DNA of 64,000 nucleotides from Toxorhynchites rutilus septentrionalis (lineage: Eukaryota > Arthropoda > Insecta > Diptera > Culicidae), in NCBI RefSeq assembly GCF_029784135.1, contig NC_073746.1:225197882-225261881 (forward strand), written 5' to 3'. A program made the position numbers and the translations under genes. Positions 56,801 to 64,000 of this stretch are shown piece after piece. Position 1 is the stretch's first letter; the number at the start of each line of letters is the position of its first letter. Under the pieces are notes generated by a model. It saw only the letters and a list, made by a program, of their open reading frames with translations. It was not told the DNA's origin and made no database searches.

Positions 56801-59427
56801 AACCTAAGACCATAGATTCCTTGGTGATGATGTACGAGATATGATCGCGGAATGTGAGCGCAGAATCTAGGACGATACCATGGTCCTTGATAGTCATAAC
56901 ACGGTTTAAGGAGATATTGCGTATTTTATACGAAAATGTGTCAGGCGATCGTTTCCGCGTGAACGATACGACTGAACATTTTGCTGGATTCAAAACTATT
57001 ATATTTTTTACGCAGCCAAAAGTTTTGAAAGTCACTATAATACAAAAAAAAAGATAATAAATCTTCTTTGGCGTTGGTAATTTCAGCAACACAAGCTATC
57101 GGTACCACAAACAGGCGCATAACGATGATGCGACGCCACTATTGCGTACATATGGATGTTACGTCAAAATGATTTTTTTAATAATTCCCAAATATTTTCG
57201 AAGAAACATAGCACATTTTTGTGTTTAGAGTATATATAACATGGTAAGGAATGTAAATCAGTAAAAAAGTGTATTTACTGGTCATGTTGGTACATACGCC
57301 AACTATGCATATTTGGGTAGAGTAGGCGTTTCAAATTGGACACTTTCCACGATGCGATCGCCTTCCGGTTTTCAATTTGTACTCCCAATGTTCCCGAAAG
57401 ACTAAATCCTACGTCAAAAATTTATCACGCCGAGTACAAAAGTTACTTAACTCTTGCGGAGTCTTAATAAGAAATAAAGTATATTTACTGGTCTTATAAT
57501 AGGACACTGTCCGAGCAAATATCACCTTCGAAACATATGTTTCGTACAAGATGTCATCTTTCGCTTTTGTAATGCTGAGAGCGAAATCTCGGAACGTTTG
57601 CTTCTGCGATTATGAAGCTCTAACAAGGCGCAGACTTCAATATCTTGCTAATGCCACTCTAGAGTCAAAGACGTTTGGTTTGCGTCGCCAATCAGGATTA
57701 TAAATTTCAATAGGCAAGTTCTTCCTGATTAGTACAAGCATCTCGCTCTAGCTATCAACCTACTCCAACCTCAATTAGCATTGGGCAAGCTTGAAGCGCT
57801 GAAGAAAAAGAATGGGATATACCGCAATTCCCCTGTTGAGTGTGGGAAAAACAACAGGGAAAAAAGAATGAGAGAGAAAACCGCAGAGGCAGATCATTTT
57901 GTGCTGACTTTTTAATAATTTTATGTTTCGCTGTGATAAATTGATTTCAATCATTCCAGACAAAAGGATACCAGTTAGAGGGTACCACATATTTTTTGTT
58001 CGGGCAATTATTGCTAACATTCAATATGCTGAAAAGTATATACTGCGTACGGGTTGAGTTTTAATACTTATCCAGAAAGGTTTATACTTACATCAACTGA
58101 TACTCCCGTGAAAACCATAGCATGCGTCATCATCGATTCTCCGTACAGCAAACGATCAGCCTTCTCCATAGTAGACTGAATGTCCACGCCGAACACCAGC
58201 TTGAAATCGTGGCTATAAAACAAAGCGTAACACATGAGACAATAGAAAAAAACCATATAAATCTAACGCCTCACATGTCTAGATCTTCAATGCCCTGTTT
58301 TCCTGCGAATCGTTTGCTCACTTCGCACCCGAACCATACTGGCTCTCCCAACTTCAGCGCCTTCGTCACCAAGTCTAGTAACGTTTTCACAGGCTGATTG
58401 TTGTAAAGGACCGCCCGGCCACCCACAACATTACCAAGGCAATCTACCGTATACGAGCGCTCGTAAGGATTCGTTGAGCGTGGATCAGTCACTAAACACA
58501 CCTTGTCGTCCACGTTGTAGTACGGCTTTACGTACTTCTCGTAAAAATCTATCGGTCTGATCGGTCCAATGCTCAAGTATTTTTTGCTTTTGTCGTAGTA
58601 CTCCCAGATGAACTTTTCCGGTGGAATTCCCAGACAAATGCCGACAACATTATAAATTTCGTTCATCTGCGTCTGGATCTTCGCTTGCACCTCGTCGTCA
58701 CTGGCTCCGTCATCGATCAGTGTACGCAAAACTTTAGCGTATTCACGCAACTACAAACAACAAATCATTTGAAATGCTAGTTGAAACTCCACTTGAATGT
58801 AAATACAATACCAACCACTCACCTTACTCTTAATGACCGAATTCATCCGTGTGCTAGACTCACAGCTATAGCTCTCGGGGAAACATTTCTTCGGCATTAG
58901 TCCGTGCTTGTTTATCAAATTCACCAGCATATCCCATTGTCCACCGTCACACGTTGGATCCGATAGAAGAAAAGCCACTAGTCTACCGTCGACTTCCTCC
59001 CCCCGTCGGGCAGTGTCAACGATGTTATTCAGGAAATAGTTCGCACGCTCGATTTTGTCCCAATAAAAGAGGTACGCTTGAGAGAACTCAAACTCGTCCA
59101 AGTTATACTGCTTGATGAAAGGGATACGGATGCAATTCAATGCCGCAAACAGCCAGCAGCGACCGGAACTTTTTTGGTTTGTCAGAGGTTTGCCCTCGTT
59201 TTCAATCTAGAAGGAAAGAAATGATATAACTCGAACTGAGAGATCAAGCTCCAAGATTGCGGCAATTACCTTATAAGTGAACACATGCTGCGTGTTCTCA
59301 AGCGTTTTCCTCGACATACATGCCTCGAATGGGTCTATCCGAGTGCAAACATTCTGGGCGAGAACATTCTTTGGACATTCGTAGAAATCAGTACGGCACT
59401 TTTGAAAAAACTCCTCAGATAGCGGTG
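53889..59427 (-). CDS. Bleomycin hydrolase (peptidase C1B), last five exons
   Basis: Cytosolic cysteine aminopeptidase, normally a hexameric barrel. Exons (minus strand): 59427-59270, 59206-58823, 58750-58275, 58212-58092, 54107-53889. All have GT/AG ends and agreeing phases, giving about 452 residues against ~455 in the family. Catalytic Cys in NQKSSGRCWLFA, His in SMMTHAMVFTGV, Asn in FRVENSWGED. Other signatures: FEFSQAYLFYWDKIERA, CDGGQWDML, KKCFPESYSCE, YNNQPVKTL, EPVWFGCEVSKRFAGKQG and the C terminus LPAWDPMGTLAK, where the family has a self-capping tail. The first exon here begins in mid-codon, so a short upstream exon with the ATG is missing; I could not place it. The last intron (about 4 kb) is filled with transposon relics. 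Confidence 0.95.
54440..54600 (+). pseudogene. Short mariner transposase fragment in intron
   Basis: KSMKTMVKLHELGFEL at about 54535-54580 matches the segment just before the HPPYSPD motif in irritans-type mariner transposases. The catalytic motif itself is not preserved. Too short for firm assignment. Confidence 0.4.
54857..55313. repeat. Inverted repeats around a transposase N terminus
   Basis: Left arm 54857-54897 (TTGCGTAGTCCTACGTCC... to GATACAACCCCT) and right arm 55264-55313 (AGGGGTTGTATCTAGGACTC... to CTACGCAA) are inverted, imperfect in the middle. They enclose the DNA-binding part of a DD37E transposase while the rest of that protein lies outside, so either the arms are internal repeats or two events overlap. 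Confidence 0.65.
55019..56466 (+). pseudogene. DD37E-type Tc1/mariner transposase relic, split
   Basis: The N terminus at 55019-55260 (MSLVKKEPKVQVLDTWMREK, helix-turn-helix, then GRKPGTSNSDPDRKVINLL) is separated from the catalytic part by about 720 bases of unrelated repeats. The catalytic part, 55985-56466, has TRARKLFHRFFQKSNACFLM, DDGTYV (first Asp), LPG-type residues lost by deletion, VWQAICSSGL in shifted frame, LYKKHSTPSPFW-like residues and NCPQLRPI at a stop near 56466. It lies inside the last intron of the minus-strand bleomycin hydrolase gene. Confidence 0.75.
55598..55860. repeat. ~98-bp tandem duplication
   Basis: Two full units: CAAAAAATACCCCCGACTTG near 55673 and CAAAAAATACCCTCGACTTG near 55770, each followed by CATGTAT, GCGGATTT and TTTTGAAGTC...GTTAGGGAAAC. 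A partial third unit (TTAAGGAAAACATATCCCGG) is on the left. The repeat separates the two halves of the transposase relic. Confidence 0.85.
56470..57092 (-). pseudogene. Jockey-type LINE RT fragment
   Basis: Minus strand: NPAKCSVVSFTRKRSPDTF, DHGIVLDSALTFRDHISYI, MVLGFIFRVTKQFKNPHCIK and ALYCALL, then after a break MESIEAIQRKFVRFALRNLPWRDP and IGLGLLSLRRDV. This is the thumb and C-terminal region of Jockey-group reverse transcriptases; the catalytic box is not present. The left end abuts the DD37E relic. Confidence 0.82.
57093..58091. other. Rest of the last bleomycin hydrolase intron
   Basis: No recognised coding sequence. AAATCCTACGTCAAAAATTT near 57403 resembles the CGTAGGA motif of the repeats above. 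Confidence 0.45.
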
Positions 59428-59819
59428 CTGTGAATTGGAAGATGAACGGTATAGATTAATAAATATTCTGGATATGTTGTACTAAGAACTTAACACATAA
59501 CAACAGGTAAGAGAGTCAACGCTTCTCAGAACATACACATTTGTTGCAATTGAATTTCATACTGTTGTCAGATAACACGTTTACAGGAAACACGGCGTCC
59601 TGACATACGAAATAGGACCGCAGTGTGAAATTGATAAGAGAGGTATTTGACCGTTAACGTCGAATTGATTGCCATTAATCAGAATGACTGAATTTCCAAA
59701 GAATCGATTGACCTTCACAATTAACCACTGTGCGTTTTTTTATAGAGACATAGAACATTAAATTGAAATAAAGCACTGATTAATGGTGTTAATTGACATG
59801 AATTAGAAAAGATAATTCT

Positions 59820-60317
59820 TTTTTTTTGTCCCATTTATTTATTTCAGGCTCATTGGCATTTTAGCTGTAACAGAGCCGAATTTTAATCGTGTACATGTCA
59901 CATATTTATCATATCTATAATTAGCACATTACACAATTGCCATTTTTCGGCGTTAGAGTATTCCCTTCTATACCATTCCATATGGTACACACATTTACAC
60001 AGTAGCAGCCATTTAGGCGTAAGAGTTTTCTATCTGTTCTTCCATTATCCAGTTAGACCGGACAGCGGAGACAGTTGATTGATCATTGTTGAGTTATTTA
60101 TAGAACAGCAGCCCGATGTGTCTTGCAGAGCAGAGCAGTTGTATGGATGAATCGATCATAGTTCGACCGTGGATCGATCTCCATCGCTGATGATTGTTGC
60201 GTGGACGTAGTTATTCTTTAACAACACAAATATGGTCAATGAGGGCCCTGAGTTTCGAACTCACGATCGATCGCTTACTAAGCGAACGCGCAACCAATGT
60301 GGCTACGGAGGCCCCCC
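59820..60317 (-). mobile_element. Complete tRNA-headed SINE with 14-bp target duplication
   Basis: About 498 bp, minus strand. Head (about 60316-60240): GGGGCCTCCGTAGCCACATT, an A-box-like TAGCCACATTGG, an anticodon-like loop TTAGTAA (AGT, Thr-type), and a B-box-like AGTTCGAAACT. Body of unrelated sequence, then a tail GCTGTTACAGCTAAAATGCC and AATAAATAAATGGGAC followed by A's. AAAAGATAATTCTT flanks both ends (59806-59819, 60318-60331). Probably upstream of, or in an early intron of, bleomycin hydrolase. Confidence 0.92.
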
Positions 60318-60331
60318 AAAAGATAATTCTT

Positions 60332-61030
60332 GATTTTTTTAAATATATTTTCTGGCTATCGATGACTTTTTGTAGCAATGGAAGACAAAGTGATAACGTG
60401 GCGAATATTGTATTTGAAGGCGCAAACGTCTGCGGCTTATCGGCGTAGACCAGAGACATAGGCTCACTAAACATAGTATGACGGTGTTAAATCGTATGAT
60501 CGTATGATTCCTTCGATTAATCCATTCTAATCACCGTCTTGTTTAAACCACTAATCACATGAAAGGTACTCAATTTGAAGAAAAATGGACCAATGATTCC
60601 AGGATGCAACGGAGTTTTGACGATGGCACGAGGATTCTATTGATTCCAAATTTGTCGTCGAAAAATGGCAGTATATTGTGGAATAGATTCAATATATCTG
60701 ATACCTTTTTCGAGTTCGTGTTCTTATTTCATTTTTATAGGTCGGGAGCAGGCCAACGGACCAAGATTTATGAAGAATGTGTTTTCCGAGTTGGAATGAT
60801 CCTACTTGAGAGCTTGAGGGGTAGGGGCTGATAAATATATTGGGATGTAAAGAAAAAAACGGCGTGCGGAAAACAACAAGCTGGCATTTTATAACAAATT
60901 GGAAGTTCTCAGTACCACTGAATCTCAAATTCTGTAGAATATGTCAGCTTCCTCTAAGTGCTACCCTTCCATCTACCGGATTTCCGTTCGAGCTGAGCAT
61001 CAGAAAATGGTTTATAGTTTTTGACACCTT
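60332..61030. other. Spacer; unrecognised frames
   Basis: The + frame 60559-60831 (90 residues) and the minus frame 60928-60689 overlap, and neither is recognised. Confidence 0.4.
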
Positions 61031-61031
61031 C

Positions 61032-61300
61032 TCACATGTCTCCAGTGGTACCAATGGCAAAGGACAAGAATAAGTCATATGCTCTTCCTCTGCGTTGCAA
61101 GCGATTCGTCATCAAGATTCCGTTCCTTAGGTGAACCCATTGCTGTCTCAACTGACCTAACCATTCTTCCCGAAAACCCGCAATATGTGGTGCCGATGTA
61201 GGATTTAACTGACTGGAGACTGACATGTTCTCGGAATAGCCCATCCGAATTCAGAAAGCTTGTGGACATAGAATATAAAAACGACGCAAATGATACCATA
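61032..61300 (-). pseudogene. BEL/Pao integrase fragment
   Basis: Across two minus frames: LNPTSAPH in one frame, then GRMVRSVETAMGSPKERNLD in another, matching the APHMGG-WERLVRS block around the catalytic Glu of BEL/Pao integrases (compare 49170-49210). Frameshifted and isolated. Confidence 0.55.
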
Positions 61301-62080
61301 AGTACTTCACAAAAGTTTTTACCCGTCTGTATTTATGCTTCAAATCGGTATCAGATCCTTTCCTCAGCCTGTAGAGAGCCTCAATTGACGATTGAAAACA
61401 TGAAATCATTGAGAAACTCTATTACCGGTTGCAAGTCCGTATAAATGCACCGCGTCAGTGTTAATTGGTAACAATCTCTGTAAAAACATATGGCTAACCC
61501 CAATCACAAGTTAATGCGACCCGTGCCGATGAATCTATGACCAAGGAATTTTTATAAATATTCTGTCACAAACGGAGCCTGTAGGGTTCCAGGGCACCTT
61601 CTACATGTTGGCTCATACTGTGTAACCACAGGGTACTGGCACAGTGGACCGCTACTTGTGGGATACAAATGATGGAAATCGTACAAAACAGAACTAACAG
61701 AAGATCAACGTTAACCGTTACCAGAACGTTAACCGTGTTAATCGAAAAATTGAAAATGGGATTGCTCTTCAGCTAGCCTTGTGTCAGAGGGACTGGAATG
61801 TGAAGAAGGTGGTGTCACGCTTCAGGTGGGCCATATCCGTCTCAGGAGAGGTACTGGCGGCAGAAAACACTCTGTCGAGACATTATGCCGTCACCGTATC
61901 CCGTATGAACACATTACAGTCCGATGGGTGCGGTCGGAACCTCCCACAATCCCCAATCGACGCCACTTGATTGATGCCCTAATTTTCCAAAGCTCTGTAT
62001 CTCTATCGTGATCCAACCTAACCTCCAGAGAGAAGAATAAAACGATATACTCTTCTAATGAGGTCCTTACAAGGTATACC
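61301..62080. other. Unassigned sequence
   Basis: Possibly the C-terminal part of the LINE relic that follows. Overlapping frames at 61779-62011 are unrecognised. Confidence 0.35.
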
Positions 62081-62084
62081 CATG

Positions 62085-62295
62085 ATGGTAATGGAACTTA
62101 TCCGCGTTTCATTGGCAAACCGGTCAACTTCCTCTTACCTTGGGATACCAGTATGACCTGTGATCCAACAGAAAGTGATGTGTTTGGCTCTCAATTGCTC
62201 TTCAACTTCTTGAATGATGGGATGTTTAATTTTACCACCCTCTGTAGCTGAAAGGATGCTTCTCTAATCCATAGAAATTACAGCATTTCTAGCAG
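62085..62295 (-). pseudogene. RNase H fragment of an I-type LINE
   Basis: Minus strand: RSILSATEGGKIKHPIIQEV, then EEQLRAKHITFCWITGHTGI and EVDRFANETR with an in-frame break. These are the hallmark motifs (CWIPGH.GI..NE..D..A) of the RNase H domain in I-group non-LTR retrotransposons. Confidence 0.75.
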
Positions 62296-62623
62296 TAATA
62301 AGGCCCTATATTGCTTAGAATAAAAAGACAAACGGCAACATAACTTGATTAACTCGACTAGCAAAGCTTTAGACCAAATTTGCGAAAAAGATGAAAAGTC
62401 AACGTTGGAAAAGGCACAGGAAATAGCGCTGAAGTATAAGGTAGAAGCCTATGCAGAAGTGAATTACACGAAGAATAAGAGACAACGCGAGCTGTACCGA
62501 GTAGTAACGGATGCTAAACAAACACCAAATGAAAAGATGTCTAGTTTGCAATAAGATTGGACACCAGAGGAACGATTGTCGGTATAAGCATTTGACGTGT
62601 CGGAAGTGTAACACGAAAGGTCA

Positions 62624-63734
62624 TGTTACTCGCGTTAAAAAGTCTCCCAGCGCGAAGATTCGGGTTCGCGAGACTTTGTTTACCAACGAAACTGAAATTA
62701 CCGACGCGGAACCAACTGTTCTATGGCGGACCCCTAAACGCACTTAGATGAGCTGGTACTCAGCCTTTCCCGCTTCCTACTAGTTGCCTTGCTATTAAGA
62801 ACGCCTATGTTACTGGATGGGAGAAAAAAGTTTCGCTCTGACTTAGCGCACTGGTTAGTTACAGTAGATTCTTTTGGCCTGATCCGACTTCTAGCTAGTT
62901 TCCTTACAATTTTGAAGAACTATGCACCTTCAAAGATAAACTTCTGTATAACCAGAGGAGTTTCGAAGTTTACCAAACAGCAGTTGATATTGAACTGAAC
63001 TTTATTCTAAGGGTGGGTTTAGACCAGTGATATATTCATGTGAAGAAATATGATGAGATTTATAGAAATCGCATCAACCGTTTACACTAGCGTGAACTTC
63101 TATAATGAATATATTCATATTTTCGGTGAATTTATTCACCTAAAGTAGAACTGCATCCAAGTTTAGTGATTTCTCACCAGTGAGAAATTCACAAGCGTTT
63201 ACATATGCTGAATTTATTCAAGTTATATATACCTCGAATAAATGTATCATATTTATTCTCACCCGTTTACACATATTTTCACGTGAATAAATCCATCTAT
63301 AGCTATAGATCTCCCTAATGTAAACCCGCCATAAAATTTGATCTTTATATACAGAAAATTCTAACTCTAGTTCAAAACTGAAAAGGGAGAGAAAGATCTC
63401 TCTATCATATTTAGATTACCGAAAATGCATCGGTTTTCCGCTTGACATGCGGAGGACTTTTTCATCTGCTTATATTTCTATCCTTCGCTTGTAGTGCTAG
63501 GCTATGCGTGTAGCACGAGTCTCAATATAAATAAGTGCATTATGCTTATGCTTTAAATGCCCTTGTTAAGTGGTATAGCTTGCTTGCACTTTCCGTCTAG
63601 GTTATTAAATTCTATTCTCAGAAAAAGGGGAAGGAGAGGAAATACACATGGTTTTCTCCAGATAATTTATGTTTACATCATGTTTTGGTTCTGCTATGTG
63701 GGGTGATTGAACTAATTATATCACGGCGGTAACA
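62624..63734. mobile_element. Probable solo LTR, 1111 bp
   Basis: Ends TGTTAC...GTAACA and is flanked by GGTCA on both sides (62619-62623, 63735-63739), a 5-bp target duplication. No coding motif. The ends resemble those of the 19.85-kb LTR, but the body does not. Removing it and one GGTCA restores the gag reading frame. It contains a MITE (63012-63330). Confidence 0.65.
63012..63330. repeat. ~320-bp MITE with GGTGGGTTTA ends
   Basis: Left GGTGGGTTTAGAC, right reverse complement of GGCGGGTTTACAT. The interior is rich in AATTTATTCA/TGAATAAAT and GTTTACA motifs in both orientations. No frame. Confidence 0.65.
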
Positions 63735-63880
63735 GGTCATCTTCAAGCAGCATGTAGCAACAAGTATGCCAATTACGTGGCAAATGTTGAAGTAAGCGAT
63801 CGAGAGGACAACGATAGTAATGGTGACAAAATTGAATTGGAGCAGAATTTTACAAGTGAGTGTAGCTTATACGTGAACAA

Positions 63881-63917
63881 GTAATGAGTAATGAGTAATG
63901 AGTAATGAAGTAATGAA
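63881..63917 (+). repeat. GTAATGA microsatellite
   Basis: About five copies of a heptamer GTAATGA, imperfect at the right end. Inside the gag/protease relic. Confidence 0.9.
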
Positions 63918-64000
63918 AAGGATTCAAGGTAGATGTCAGGATTGCCAAACAGTACACAGAACGGAAATAGATTCAGGTGCAGGCGTATGTGTTTTTCCGA

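Larger units (their letters stand above)
62339..64000 (+). pseudogene. Ty3-type gag/protease relic split by an insertion
   Basis: Gag C-terminal frame 62345-62551 (KALDQICEKDEKSTLEKAQEIALKY), a frameshift, then CLVCNKIGHQRNDC and the start of a second knuckle CRKCNTKGH ending at 62623. After the 1.1-kb insertion the same knuckle resumes at 63735 with GHLQAAC. Near 63970 EIDSGAGVCVFP is a retropepsin active site. The element runs off the window end. A GTAATGA repeat (63881-63917) and a stop lie between knuckle and protease. Confidence 0.78.

Noticed and set aside
60240..60316. Functional tRNA gene (AGT anticodon) on the minus strand
   Set aside because: The tRNA-like part is the head of a SINE with a long body, A-rich tail and 14-bp target duplication; the anticodon and T stems are imperfect.

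Overview
This is eukaryotic, AT-rich, intron-bearing insect DNA. The mobile-element mix (Tc1/mariner of the DD37E type, Ty3, BEL/Pao, RTE-, Jockey- and I-type LINEs, a tRNA-headed SINE, many TA-flanked MITEs) and the two recognisable host enzymes best fit a mosquito (Culicidae). That assignment is inference from pattern recognition; I cannot name the species. Most of the window is transposable elements at different stages of decay. Host coding exons are few and lie mainly in 39-41 kb and 52.5-59.5 kb.

Layout. 0-19.8 kb: intergenic or intronic DNA with decayed DNA transposons (DD37E relics at 0.5 and 17.6-18.5 kb, a mariner relic at 8 kb, Tc1 relics at 10.3 and 11.7-12.65 kb), a period-7 minisatellite (5.9-6.4 kb), a (TA)n run, a pogo-type element with perfect ends (15.0-16.0 kb) and one candidate first exon with a TATA box (2.0-2.2 kb). 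19.85-30.5 kb: a complete-ended Ty3-type LTR retrotransposon. Its 934-bp LTRs are about 99% identical, but its interior is defective. An apparently intact intron-containing hAT transposon (23.99-27.12 kb) sits inside its pol. 30.5-31.5 kb: spacer with two near-identical palindromes. 31.5-35.5 kb: an older minus-strand Ty3-type element lacking RNase H and integrase, with a small retroposon inside its gag. 37.2-38.8 kb: a mariner nested in a pogo-like MITE. 39.0-40.5 kb: the last five exons of a fatty acyl-CoA reductase gene (+). 42.6-43.5 kb: an RTE relic, which is the insertion site of a BEL/Pao element (43.5-50.15 kb). 50.2-52.2 kb: MITEs. 52.6-53.4 kb: a small three-exon conserved gene (+). 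53.9-59.4 kb: bleomycin hydrolase (-), convergent with it, whose 4-kb last intron is full of transposon relics. 59.8-64 kb: a full-length SINE, BEL and I-type relics, and a Ty3 gag/protease relic split by a probable solo LTR.

Nested insertions and LTR divergence give a relative timeline. The minus-strand Ty3 element is oldest (LTRs roughly 93% identical by eye), then BEL/Pao (about 97%), then the 19.85-kb Ty3 element (about 99%), and the hAT landed after that. The most notable object is the hAT: matching 17-bp ends, a perfect 8-bp target duplication, and five exons whose splice phases join into one open frame of 629 codons. I found no new host defence or immune system; the unusual material is in the mobile elements.
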